Of a stretch of 64,000 bases of DNA, positions 36,401 through 47,561 are shown piece by piece. Source of the stretch: Stenopsyche tienmushanensis (taxonomy: Eukaryota > Arthropoda > Insecta > Trichoptera > Stenopsychidae); assembly GCA_008973525.1 (NCBI GenBank), contig WACJ01000264.1:372001-436000 (forward strand), given 5' to 3'. Each line of letters begins with the position of its first letter. Position 1 is the first letter of the stretch. The notes under the pieces are model-generated. The model searched no databases. It was not told where the DNA came from and saw only the letters and a list, made by a program, of their open reading frames with translations. A program made the translations under genes and the position numbers.

Positions 36401-38784
36401 AAAATATGAATATAATTTAAATGGGATATTATACGAATGAAAAAAACATTTTAAATTCAAATACCTGCCAAAATGAAGAGTCAGTTAGTAGAGCGTCTTT
36501 TAATTTATTATACAGATAGGAATCACTATTTAATTCTATCTTGGAATAATCCAAATTTTCAGCCTGTTTTTTTAACGCGTTGATAAAAGTGTTTGTGTTC
36601 CCGATATCCAGCACTAATTGTGTTTTAAAAACGTTATTAAGCTAAAATAAAAACAAAGAGAATTTAGGCTAAACAATTTTGATAAAGTCCCAGGATTCCT
36701 TTGGACCACTATGCAAAATACTTTAAAAAATAATAGGATGGATGTTATGCGGTTGGATGAGTACCGCACGCCTTGAAATGAGCGACAATACATGTGAAAA
36801 ATTGACACTGGATTAAATGCGGCTAGAACATAATTACCTCCAAATCTATTATATTAGCTTTCAATCTCTTTATTTCCATTCTTAACTTCAATCTTTCCTT
36901 TAATTTTATCTCATTAATTCGGTTTTGTTCTTTGGTTAGGCAAATGTTTTCGATCTGCACTTCTTCAATCTGCTTTTCAAGTGTCGGTATATCGAGATCA
37001 GGATTTATTTTGATTTTTCTCTTAGTTTTATTTTCATCGAAAAACGTGTACTTTTCAAAATCGTCGCTTTCAGAATCTAAAAAAAGAAGGATTCGTAAAA
37101 AATGTTACTGTTGCAGTATTTTTAGTGTGGAGTCTTGGAACGAGGTCAAAAATTTGAAAAGCAATTGATTGGAGGCTATTTAATTTATTTCGGTTCAAAA
37201 AGTAATGCGTCCAATTTTTTCCTTTGTGTTCTTCCAAAATGTTAGGAACCGCATGCCGTGTCACTGGGTCGTCCCGGATTGCGGGAGTGTCCATGCAGAG
37301 ATCCGTTCATGGACACAGACCATGTTCTGTGGACATGTCCGGGTATGGCGTCCGATCGTGAGGCGCTATTTCGTTGTGTCAGCGGTCCTGAGTTTGGACC
37401 GGTTGGACACGTAAACCTTGTGGCCATTCCCTCCAACTTTAGAGGTTTCTACAATAAATTTGAAGAAAAATGCATTCCTGGGAATGCGTCCATTACTAGA
37501 GCGCTCAGAGTGCAAGTGACGATAACTAATGCAGAAATAGCGGGTCCTCGCAGGTCATCATTTTTAAATTTTTTGGTCCCCAGTTGATATCCATAAACCT
37601 CCCAAACCGACGAAAATTTGACGCACATGCATGAGTTTTTGAACTCTGATTGAGACGGTTGAGCCTTCAATGGATAGCAGAGACTCTAAACGTGACAAAA
37701 ACAATCGTGTATCGCATTGTAACTGAAGATTTGAACACAAAGACATATAGAAATTTCGTCATGCTAAATAGCAGCGTCTTTTTGACCTGCACTTCATTGG
37801 TTTCCCAGCTTCATTACAGCCGTGTTATTTCGAAGATTTTTGACGCATTACTTTTTGAAAGCACCCTGTATGTGGGTGTAAATGGAAAAACCCTGGTTAT
37901 AAAAAGGTATTAAATAATTTATGGCATGCACCCCATCCCTCGCTTAATACGGTACTCATTTTATCGATTTTAAAAAATTAATCTTGCATTGCAATAATAT
38001 TAATTGAATAAATTATTAATATCGAACGTTCAATAGAAGTTGAAGGATTGGAAGATTTGGCTTTAAATTAAATTGATGAATTATTAGAAGAACAAGAATT
38101 AAATGAAGAATTGATTAATGTAGCTAAAACATAAAACCGATCTAGCAGAACGTATTTTCCGTGTTAATCGAGCGATCGAGTGTATATGAAATAACGTCGA
38201 TGATTACCTGACGGGTGCAATATTTTTTTCCCATTTTTATGTCTATTTTTATCTTGTAAATACACTCCCGGCACTCGTTTAATTCTATGATCCCTTTTGA
38301 CTTTATCTTTCTTGTCGCTAGCTTTCGGCGGTATCACTCTGTTCGATTTGTCGATGAGAATATTCTTTTTGTGAAAGGATAGCGGAATTTCATCATCGCT
38401 CGAGGCAAAATCATCACAAACGTTTCCATTAATGGAATCCACTCTGTCGACACTATTCATATTAGAATTAATTCTATCGTACGAAGCGATTGGATTTATA
38501 AAAAGGCCTCTTTTATTCGAAACATGCTTCTCAGAATCCGAAAGCTGTTTATGATGCGATTCATGTTGACGTTTGTCTAATGACAATACAACTAATTATC
38601 CTGATTATCTCTGATAAGTTGGATAAAATCGAGCTTCAAAACGACGCATAAAAACGAAGCAATACTGTATAAAATATAGATTCAGTATCTATAGACATTA
38701 ACACAATTAATTATAGAATATGAGCTGCCACACTTAACCCTTAAATTTGAACTCTGACAGCAAAAATAATAACTGTTTGGCCAT
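33444..38784 (-). CDS. Coiled-coil plus C2H2 zinc-finger protein (10 exons)
   Basis: Predicted 804-residue nuclear protein. Minus-strand exons: 38784-38739 (start MAKQLLFLLSEF, tentative), 38576-38208, 37076-36838, 36641-36465, 36394-36196, 36120-35950, 35869-35669, 34620-34470, 34386-34215, 34133-33444. All phases fit. The first half has no domain I recognise: a basic region (SDKKDKVKRDHRIKRVPG), a Leu/Glu/Arg coiled coil in exon 3 (LEKQIEEVQI, LKERLRLRMEIKRLK), and acidic Ser/Asn-rich exons. The second half has two irregular finger-like segments (CIECGF with Tyr replacing the last His; CNTCNM), then eight fingers from FMCDIC to IQCQMC, with TGEKP linkers. The exon 35869-35669 could instead read on to a stop at 35637; splicing at GAAG|GTAGTC restores phase into the finger exons. 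Intron 35668-34621 carries a mariner remnant. The start exon is the least certain part. Confidence 0.75.
34670..35040 (-). mobile_element. mariner transposase remnant in a zinc-finger gene intron
   Basis: Minus-strand reading gives VKKIHKMVLDDR, ICELAEIVGI, NAVYHILTENLDMRKPCARW, then LLTIEQKQHREDVSIECLVV and FHSNKAGL. This is the helix-turn-helix half and following region of a mariner transposase, with stops and frameshifts. The same subfamily occurs at 59.2-59.7 kb. DNA between 35040 and 35570 has overlapping open stretches on both strands but no family I can name. Confidence 0.65.
37200..37460 (+). mobile_element. LINE 3'-end fragment (SGP/VGH family)
   Basis: Plus-strand frame 37306-37450 reads MDTDHVLWTCPGMASDREAL, then VSGPEFGPVGHVNLVAIPSN. 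It is the best-preserved copy of the LINE tail seen at 4.1, 27.6 and 58.9 kb, and is situated in an intron (38207-37077) of the minus-strand zinc-finger gene. Confidence 0.6.
37630..37800 (+). mobile_element. mariner helix-turn-helix remnant
   Basis: Plus-strand reading gives LRRLSLQWIAETLNVTKTIV followed by YRIVTEDLNTKTYRNFV. This fits the second helix-turn-helix of a mariner transposase (RRLTV..IAE.L...K..VYRI..EDL). Only this short block remains. Confidence 0.5.
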
Positions 38785-39265
38785 AGAGTGCATTATTTGT
38801 GTCCCGTCGAAAAAGCAATTTCGCGACCATAAATATCTACGGCATTAAATATATTATATTTTTTAAACATAATAAAATATTACCGATCTTCAATGGCGAA
38901 TAAATACTAAATTTATTAATTTTTTATTATTTTTAAATTGTATTAAAATTTGATATATTTTAAATAAATGTCCAGCATTTATGATTTAATATTTTTATAA
39001 AGCTTTCAAAATATAAATTTATGTTGTCTATTTTTAAATATTACATTTTATAGAATTTATATTGAATAAAATTTAATAAATAATTGTTTTGGAGCAAAGT
39101 TGACTAAATTAAATCTAAACAAATTTATCGAAGGTAAAAGTATATTTTTTCAATGTGGCAACACTGTTGACCGATATGTCAAATCTCATCCAAGTGATGA
39201 TTTGCAAAATCACAAAATGTTTATGTTTTTAGTCGCTATGTTCTGATTTTAATGTTGATGTGATA
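38785..39265. promoter_or_regulatory. bidirectional intergenic region between two zinc-finger genes
   Basis: The minus-strand coiled-coil/zinc-finger gene and the plus-strand STPR/zinc-finger gene start about 480 bases apart and point away from each other, so their promoters must lie here unless further 5' exons exist. The DNA is very AT-rich. A short upstream ATG (39252, followed by TGA two codons later) precedes the STPR gene start. Confidence 0.35.
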
Positions 39266-40483
39266 ATGTCTACGAAAAATTCAGATTTTATGGAAATTTC
39301 TTGCGAGATATCATCCAGTGAACGCCATGAAAATGAAGAACAACATCAAAAACGGCTGGTGTATGAACCAAAAAGGCAGAACGAAACCGAAGAAGAACGT
39401 CAAATAAGATTGCACAACAACAGACATATATACGCCACCCAAAGATCGAAAATAAACAACGAACAATACGCTCATCGTCTGAACTATGTGCGCTGGAAGA
39501 CCGAAATGAGACGACGGAACGAAACAAACATGCAGCGTGACATGCGCTTAAAAAGAAACCGCGAATATTGCAAAATCAACAGGAACAATGAATCGAATGA
39601 ACGACGCGAGACGCGTTTGAAAGACGAGAGAGACAGAGCCAAGAAGCGTCTGATGAACGAATCGAAAGAGACGCGCGAAGCGCGCTTGAAGGCCAAGCGC
39701 GAAAAGGACCAATGGGTGAGAATAAACGAATCAAACGAAGAACGGGAAGCGCGTTTAAAGCAGAAGCGGGAATGGTGTAAGCGAAGAAAATTAAAAAGCA
39801 AGGAATTAGAAAAAGAAGCGCACAACATCAAAGAAGAACATAACAATAACGAAGCTAATCTTTCACTTCCAAGCATTAAGACAGAAACATCGCCGGACAA
39901 TGAAAATATCGATACCATTCCTAATAGCGTCGATAATAAAAGCGCACAAATTCGCACCAAATTATTCAACTGCAACTTTTGCGAATTCACCGCAAAGCAA
40001 ACAAATCTAGTAAAAATTCATATGAAAGTGCACGGATACGACAAGTTCACGTGTAAGGATTGCTCGTACGCGACAGAAAAATACAGCAGTTTAACGCGGC
40101 ACTTTATCGTTCATTTGAAAGAGAAACAGTTCAATTGCGACATCTGCGGTTATAAATGCTCCTTGAAAAAATACTACGATATACACATGAAGGGGCACAC
40201 CGAAGAAAAAACACCTGACGCCTTTCAATGCGACGAATGCTCTTACATAACAATGTTTCCCAACGCATTTGGGAAGCACAAGAGAATTCATACGGGAGAA
40301 CAGCTGTACACCTGTAACCGGTGCGAATATATCGGAGAATCGCCGAAGAAACTGAAAGAGCATTTACTCGCCGTTCACGGATTCGAAAGATTCGCTTGTG
40401 AACATTGTCGGTATACCTCCGACAAGCATCGCTTGTTGAGGAGGCATAAAAAAATTCACACTGTAAATAAAATATGTCCTTGA
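39266..40483 (+). CDS. STPR-domain plus six-finger C2H2 protein, single exon
   Basis: 405-residue probable DNA-binding protein. ATG 39266 is chosen (next in-frame codons upstream are not ATG; an upstream ATG at 39252 stops after two codons). Residues 30-185 form an STPR (score-and-three peptide repeat) domain: one short unit, then six units of exactly 23 residues starting at 48, 71, 94, 117, 140 and 163, each with R-L at positions 1-2 and, in most, an N-E-[ST] near position 15 and R-E near 21. STPR is known from silkworm FMBP-1, where it binds DNA. A linker with two sumoylation-type sites (IKEE, IKTE) follows, then six fingers (FNCNFC, FTCKDC, FNCDIC, FQCDEC, YTCNRC, FACEHC; about 234-400). 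The fingers are paralogous to fingers 1-6 of the 47.6-49.1 kb gene. The protein stops four residues after HT..NK, where the paralogue goes on to finger 7. Confidence 0.88.
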   Translation: MSTKNSDFMEISCEISSSERHENEEQHQKRLVYEPKRQNETEEERQIRLHNNRHIYATQRSKINNEQYAHRLNYVRWKTEMRRRNETNMQRDMRLKRNREYCKINRNNESNERRETRLKDERDRAKKRLMNESKETREARLKAKREKDQWVRINESNEEREARLKQKREWCKRRKLKSKELEKEAHNIKEEHNNNEANLSLPSIKTETSPDNENIDTIPNSVDNKSAQIRTKLFNCNFCEFTAKQTNLVKIHMKVHGYDKFTCKDCSYATEKYSSLTRHFIVHLKEKQFNCDICGYKCSLKKYYDIHMKGHTEEKTPDAFQCDECSYITMFPNAFGKHKRIHTGEQLYTCNRCEYIGESPKKLKEHLLAVHGFERFACEHCRYTSDKHRLLRRHKKIHTVNKICP

Positions 40484-42348
40484 AATGATGTATTTAATTG
40501 TGGGTTTTTTATTACATTCTTAACCCTGCGCGGATTTTAAAATTAACGCGTGAGTCTCGATTGATATCGAATTGGTGGAATTGCTATTTACCACGTCTCC
40601 AACGAATGCGAGCCATTATGATCAAAATCTGTCGGCAAATTGTAATAGATTCAGAGGAAGAATATATTATTGATTAAACTCGTGTTGTTTTCTTTTCTCT
40701 TATCTAATATATAAAAATGAATTGGGTTTTGTTCGTTTGAAATGCGCTGCCATACAGTTCATCGGATTGCAATAAATTTTCATCCATTTATTGCTAAAGA
40801 TTCCGCGATTAACATAGGCATAGTCTAATATATAAAAATCAATGTTTGATTGTCCGTATTTGATGCGCTGCCATACCGTTCATCCGATTGCGATAAAACT
40901 TTGCCAACTTATTGTTTGCACTTTCTCAAATAATATAAGTATAGTACAATTAACTTACAATAGATCTTAAATATAAAAATCTATGTTTGTTCATATTTAT
41001 AATAAAACCAACAAAATAAAATAAATTTCATTATTTCTATCATTCGTAATTAAACAAGAACTCTTTCAAATTTCAGACGATATTTTTAGAATTATTACTT
41101 CTTTATTTCTCAACGTGCAATGTTCAATGGCTTGTCGTCCATCTGTCACATCCGTCCATCAGACAACGTCAAATGCGTTCTCCGCAAAGGCAACCATCCA
41201 GCAAAACTACAAACGGTGCGCATCATACAGAAACCTTCATAAAACACAGTTTCCTGCGCTAAGAAACAAAGCACTTACACAGGATGGCATCCGTTAAATT
41301 AAATTTGTACCTTGTGGCTTTTTTAAAACTTATTTAACCGCAATTAAAATAGATGAACACCGCCTTCATAAGCGCGAATATTATTCGAATAAATTTATAA
41401 ATAAATCCAAAAATAATTTTATAACGAATATATTAAAACTATTTTTTTTTTTTTCATTTTTTAACTATATTTTTTACTGTATTAACCGAAAAAGCTATAT
41501 TTTCTTAAAATTTATAAAAATAACATAACAACAAATGGAAAAAGTTTGAATTTTTACCTGAGAAATTTGTAAAACAGAAAAATAACCAAAGATTAAATAG
41601 AAATGAGCGAAATATCATTAACGTTTGAATTTATAAATTTGACAGATTTACATGACAGTATTGCCATGCAAAAAAAACATCTTTATAGTATAAATATTAT
41701 ATATAAGAAAGCTTTGCTCCAAGTTATCTAATTTTATCAACAAGTAATAAACATTCCTATTATATTATTAATATTTAAATTTAAAAAAATCATATTTATA
41801 AGGATCATAACATGAAAAGTTTTGATAAAAAAATAAGATACTTTTTTGATTTAAAAATAAATAAATATTAAACATTACATGGAACAACCATTAAAATATA
41901 ATTATTATAACAGGGATATTATATTTTAATTTGTTCACATAGTACTTGAACAAATTCATTACAAATAAAAATTTAAAAACTATATTGTAATATGCACGTT
42001 TAATTTAATGTATTTTTTTTAAATGCAAATTAATTTTATATATTAATTATTGTACAAATGCATGCATGCAGATGCAGTTATGCTTTGATGGTAGTAAATT
42101 AAGCTATTTAGGTGCAAGTATATTTAAAAATTATCTTGTCATTGTGCTTGACAGTAGAGGTATATGTCAAAAACATAAACTCAAAAATATTTTCATTTAA
42201 TTTGTTAATAAATTTATTTTTTAGTGAAATAATGTGTTTTTATTTATTTATCTAAAAGTCATTAAACTGTGCTCTTTTTGTTTCATTCAATCCTCATTGC
42301 TAAAATGAATTATTTTAAATTTAACCCTTGAATTGTGGGAAGAACGGG
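40484..42348. other. intergenic DNA with one repeat dimer
   Basis: AT-rich sequence between two plus-strand zinc-finger genes. Apart from the interspersed dimer at 40706-41010, no gene or clear element was recognised. Promoter of the ten-finger gene presumably lies in the last few hundred bases. Confidence 0.35.
40706..41010 (+). repeat. ~120-bp interspersed unit, tandem dimer
   Basis: Starts TCTAATATATAAAAATGAAT at 40706 and repeats TCTAATATATAAAAATCAAT at about 40824. Both units keep GCGCTGCCATAC and the ATTGC.ATAAA core, and the dimer is followed by TATAGTACAATTAACTTA, as at 16.23 kb. So the whole dimer plus its 3' extension, not just the unit, has been copied. Confidence 0.75.
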
Positions 42349-44025
42349 ATGAGTGACTATCAAGAAATTATGAAAAACAATAACGTTGTACTCAAGTCGA
42401 CAAAACAGTGTGTAGTTTATGATTGCAAGGATATAAAAAAACATCAACAAAATAAACGAAAGCATAAAAATGTAGTTAAAAGTACGATACATGAAAAATC
42501 AAATGTGCACAGATCTTCGGAATTGAAAAACAATACAATAAAAACTTCAATAAAAGAATTCGCGCCTAATCAAAACGATTATTCCGTACGTGAGTTTGTA
42601 AAGAAAGAAATAAAAGACGAAACAGGCGTTGAAATGATCAAAAAAGAAGACGATATAATGGAATTTGATTTAAATAAAAATCTCAATAACAATATGGACG
42701 GGATTGCTTACGATAAAAGTAAAATATGTGCGGATATTAATAAGGATAGTTGTAAATATGATATCAAAGAAGAAAATATCGATAATGATGTAGGCAATAA
42801 CGGCTCAATCCCCACGCAATTAAATATTGGAATCGATAATAGAAACGTTGAATCAGAAGATACAAGTCTCGTAGAGAATCCTCCCGAGGTAAGTGAGAGG
42901 AATTTTTATTACTCGACATAAAATATTTTAACCCCCTTATAACAGAGATTAAAAAAATTTCAGCACGATTCCGACGATAATTTAACGGCGAGATCAAAAA
43001 ATGCACACGACGAAGACATTTCGACCGTGAAAGAAGAGGCGGTCAATAGTAACGACCTTTTTGAGTCCACCGACGTGGAGATCGATTGCAAAGACGAGGC
43101 CGGCGTCAACGTCAGCCTAGACAGCATGATGGACGCGCCGAGCGACAACAAATACGTATGCAATTTCTGCGAATACAAAGCAGACTCACTCTTCAGTCTC
43201 AAGTTCCACATGAACCTATTGCACGGCCTTCAAAACTTCACGTGCGACGAGTGTCCGCGTTCGATCGACGATTTCGACGACTTTATGCAGCATCTGAGAA
43301 TACACAAACCCTATCAGTGCGGCTACTGTCCCTTTAAGACGCCCTGCAAAACGGACTTCCAAAAACACTCCAAAACGCACACCGAAATACCGTTCCAATG
43401 CGACGTTTGTAAATTCGAAAGCGTCACATTTGCGGGCCTGAACGCCCACAAGATCACGCATCTTACTTCGTCCAATCAAAACGACGCGGTCAATCTGCAA
43501 GATATGTCGTACACCTGCAGATTGTGTTCGTACACGACGAAAAGGTCGAATAATCTAAAACAACACATGCGGATTCACACCGGCGAGAAGCCTTACTTTT
43601 GCAAGCTCTGCCTGCTCAAGTTTTCGCGGAAGAGTTACCTCGAAGCTCATATGCCGTCGCATAGGGGCAAGAGAATTTTCAAATGCGATCAATGCCCGTT
43701 TGAAAGCTTGGCAATGAAGACGCTCAAATACCATCTGTATTCTCACCAACCGCGCAAAGCGTACGTCTGTCTGACGTGTCCGTATTCGAACGATTCGCTC
43801 AGCAACGTCCGATTTCACATGAAGGTTCACACTTCGGAAAAACCACATCATTGTCCACACTGCAATTACAAAACATCCTATAAATCGCACATTAACACTC
43901 ATGTCAAAATTCACACGGAGAAAAAACCTTTTAAATGCAATCAATGCTCCTATCAAGCTTTAAATATAACGAAACTGAAGATACATAGAAAAACACATAT
44001 CAAAAATAAAAATACTAGTAAATAA
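42349..44025 (+). CDS. Ten-finger C2H2 protein, two exons
   Basis: 533-residue probable DNA-binding protein. Exons 42349-42888 (donor GTAAGT) and 42964-44025, phase 0. The ATG at 42349 is the first in frame with the exon; an ATG at 42305 is closed quickly. Exon 1 is Asn/Lys/Asp/Glu-rich with sumoylation-type sites (VKKEIKDE, IKKEDD, IKEE) and no fold I recognise. Exon 2 starts acidic and then holds ten fingers: YVCNFC, FTCDEC, YQCGYC, FQCDVC, a spacer of about 18 residues, YTCRLC, YFCKLC, FKCDQC, YVCLTC, HHCPHC, FKCNQC. Only one classical TGEKP linker is present. It is more divergent from the other array members. Its finger-coding exon is GC-richer than its surroundings, producing long antisense open frames that are not genes. 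Confidence 0.88.
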
Positions 44026-44112
44026 AACTATAAATTAATACTGATTAGTGTACATCATCTTAATTTATTTATAAAATAGATTTAATTATTAGATGCTATG
44101 ATTGTTTTAAGG

Positions 44113-44238
44113 CATAAGTTCTTAAACTGGGATTTACACACCCCTGGGGGGTCTGCGAAATTATAAAAAAAAGGTTGCAAACAGTTGCTTAATGCATTGT
44201 TCAAGAGTCCTCGGACTATGTATGTTTAAGAAACCCTG
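44113..44238. mobile_element. hAT-type MITE, 126 bp
   Basis: The left end CATAAGTTCTTAAACTGGG and the reverse complement of the right end, CAGGGTTTCTTAAACATAC, form an imperfect terminal repeat. They are flanked by near-identical 8-base direct repeats TTTTAAGG (44105) and TTTTAAGC (44239), the target length of hAT elements. A CCCCTGGGGGG stretch inside resembles the subterminal region of Charlie/ZBED-type hATs. Confidence 0.55.
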
Positions 44239-44609
44239 TTTTAAGCACATAAATAGATTATGTGTATGTGTCTAACATAGCATACATTTCCAAGCGTCTA
44301 TACATAACATAAAGCAACCACTAGACTAGTGTGGCCTATTTTATTATATATTATACAAACAACTTCTTTGCGTCGTGTCCCTCATGACAGAATTGTGACG
44401 CTGGTTTGTGTCAACGATGACGGTATTAATGGAACAGTGAGTAGAAGCTTTTCTTCTTCCGCGACAACCTTATATGTAGCCTGTTATCACAGAAACGTCT
44501 TAAGCACGTGGTTGACAGTCCTGTTTCTATTTTTAACTCATCCGATGAGTTGGAGCATCTAGTCGCTCATGGGATTCTACATTTTACATACGTCCATACA
44601 GGCATAGTT

Positions 44610-44815
44610 TATTTTAATATATAAAAATCAATGTTTGTTTGTTCGTATTTAATGCATTGCCATATCGTTAATCCGATTGCTATAAAATTGTATCAACTTA
44701 TTGTTTACACTTGCGGGAATAACACAGACATAGTAAAAATATTGTTTGTGTACGCAGTTTGTTATGCGAGACGTTTAGCGTATGCACTATGTTGGCGCAT
44801 ATTGGTCTGGTGATT
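44610..44815 (+). repeat. ~120-bp interspersed unit, single long copy
   Basis: Begins TTTAATATATAAAAATCAAT, keeps the GCCATATCGTTAATCCGATT core, and extends through ATTGTTTGTGTACGCAGTTT to ATGTTGGCGCATATTGGTCT, the 3' segment shared with 16.4 kb. Confidence 0.7.
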
Positions 44816-46765
44816 GCTAATGTAAATAAAGTACTACAACTGTCGATCGTATACCTTTTTTTTATCATATTTAAAAATATGTGAAAGCACTTCAATAAAT
44901 AAAACTTGTGATAATAAATAAATATTTCATACGCTGTATAAAAATTGCTGCATCAAAAATCCGACTTTAATAAATGATTGATAATATTTTGTGTTTGTTA
45001 TTGTTATATAAAAAATATGCATCCCTCTTTCGTGACCAATTTATTATGTAAACCGCGAGGCTGTAATATATTGTCAGCGATAGCAACAAATTTGGAATCG
45101 TACAGAGATCACAGTGGCGAGGGTAAATCCCCATAATTTGCAGCTGTTATTTATGATCCGCTCTATATATAAGATTAGAAAAGAGCTCTGCGCAGGTGAA
45201 GTCGGAGTCGTAAATCAAATGGCGACATTTAAGAGGCGTTGCATCTTTCTATTATGTTCTACAGATTAGGAATTGCAATATTGATTGGGTTTTTAAAATA
45301 AACCGCTTTGTCATTTGTAATGATTTAATTTTTTCTACAAATAAATGAATGACAACGAATGATACATGCGTTAATATATTTAGCAAAATATATGGCTACG
45401 GTACCTTTCATTTTGTCAATTCATTGATGTATATAAATCGACGAATGTCTTGGAGACGCATTGGGAACCGTTTATTTAAACGATGATAAATACAATTATT
45501 ATCATGCACGTAAAAATGAGAATATCAACTTATTTATTAGATTTTATTCGCTATGACTTCTTGTGTCTAATGTATTTTTATACCTAATTTGATTTAAATA
45601 TTATAAATAATACCAGATCAGGGAATGTATACTATATTATCGGTGGTTAATCAATTTTGTACTGAGATTTAGATTGCTTACAAAGTGGGACCGGGATTCC
45701 CCGGATGCGGAAATATTCACCAATTTTGAGACCTTACGTTTGATTCCCTTCCCTTCCCTTCGTTATTCAACACATCTTACTTTAAATGCATTTTCACTTC
45801 AGCTGCATTTTTTAATCCCTGTGTTGCTGTGCTATGGACCTGAAAAGGTGGAAATCCATCGGGGCGAGGCATGATGAATAAGAAGGTTGCGGTAAGATTT
45901 CCCAGTTTAATTCCCATACTTTAACTCATGTTCAAACTATTCAAAAAGGGACTATTTCGTTGTGTTATCAAGAAGGTTTAATTTTTGTTGTGTTCAGTCA
46001 AAGCGTATGGTACCCATCCTATCCTATAACACCCATCCTATTCGTTTTGTCAACAGTTCCAATGGTATCCCAGTCTCTGTGATCCATTTTGATTTTGTCG
46101 ACTGCTGCCCTCAACAATGCTGAGACCGATCCACTGCTGGAGGTTCTTCAGCCATGTCTTCTGACTCTAATCAACGATTGTCAGGAAGTCCCTGTACTAC
46201 TGCAGTTACAGTAGGACAGTACCTATTTAAGGCCACAAATCCGTCATCGATCATATGCAATATTTCACGGAAGAGCCATTCTTAAAAGTTCTTCATTGCG
46301 TTCCGATGGATTTGTCGCTGCTCGGTCAGGGATTTATATTATACAGACAATCTATCCTCTGAGATATTTAGTACGTCTTTTGACTACTCATAATGAGGAC
46401 CTTAGGTTCGTTCATTTGAATCTTTTTCTAGGTCACGAACAATATATCTTTTCAGCCTATGTGTCCTTGAGATTTGATTGTTTAGCTCATCAACCAGACT
46501 GTCGAGGTGTGTGTTTAGTCTGTATATATTTCTGACTATGGCTTTCAATCTCCTGTTTCATCACGTATCATAAAGCATTGCCTATAGTACACAGCACTTT
46601 GGACTGAAAGCGTTTGATGGAGGTTAATGCTGTATTCCGTACGTCCAAATAGATTTTAGTATGCTTTTGTATATAAGTATTTTATTTTCTAGGGACTGGG
46701 TCTGCTTGTGGCAGTGAGACAGGAGGACATGTCTCTTTTCTGTTTATGCGCCACTATTGGACATG

Positions 46766-47484
46766 TTATTGTACATTGTTGAGATCATGCTGGAGTAGTT
46801 GAAATGCTGTTGCAGGGTCGTTATGCAAGGTTAGAAGAGCTGTGTCGTCTGTGAAGGTGGCAGTTGTTGTTGTATCTGTTATCGGCATGTCGACTGTGTA
46901 TAGAAGGTATAAAACTGGACCAAGTACGCTGCCTTGAGGGACCCCGGATTTTATATTGTGCAATGTGGTGGCTTCATCTTCGTATTTGACGTAGAATGTT
47001 CTATTTGTCAGGTATGATTTTAACATGAAGAAGTAATTCACGGTCAGTTGTTTTCCAATTTTATGTAGCAACCCCGGATGCCACACTTTATCAAAAGAAT
47101 GAGTTACGTCCAGGAATGCTGCCGAGCAATATTTTCTATCTTCTAAATCCTTGTGGATTCTATTAAAGATCCTGTGTATTTGTTCCACAGTTGCATGTTG
47201 TTGACGGAATCCAAATTGATGATTAGGTATTAGGTAAGGTTGTTTTTTTCAATTATTAGCTTAAGTCTCTTCAGTAGTAGTTTTTCAAAAATTTTGAAAA
47301 TTATCAGGAGTAAGCTGATGAGTCTGTATAATTTGGCGTTGTGTATATCCTTGCCGGGTTTGGGGATTAGAATAATCTTAGCCACTTTCCATTGCGGGGG
47401 AAAATAGCCCATTTTTAATACCACATTGAATGTTTGTACTAAGAACTTAAATCCTAAATATACAACACAAATATAAGGACTCAA
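46766..47484 (-). mobile_element. Jockey/CR1-type LINE reverse transcriptase remnant
   Basis: Two minus-strand frames belong to one broken RT domain. Upstream (47484-47230): YFPPQWKVAKIILIPKPGKD and YRLISLLLIIFKIFEKLLLK. Downstream (47188-46766): KYCSAAFLDVTHSFDKVWH (the catalytic F.D...AFD.VWH box with Ala altered), SGVPQGSVLGPVLYLLYTVD, and ATFTDDTALL (the YADD box as FTDD). The frame is interrupted near 47190-47230. It is a different LINE clade from the R1-like copies elsewhere. No 5' region or tail is retained. Confidence 0.75.
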
Positions 47485-47561
47485 AATTATTGAATATTTC
47501 CGGGTCTCCCTAATATATAATTAAATAAAATAATACCATAATGATAATAAAATTGCACTAT

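Larger units (their letters stand above)
44026..46700. other. intergenic DNA
   Basis: AT-rich with a hAT-type MITE (44113-44238) and one interspersed unit (44610-44815). Frames at 45674-45874 and 46296-46535 show no domain. No gene supported. Confidence 0.35.

Noticed and set aside
45674..46535. short plus-strand frames
   Set aside because: No domain, no splice context, flanked by repeats.
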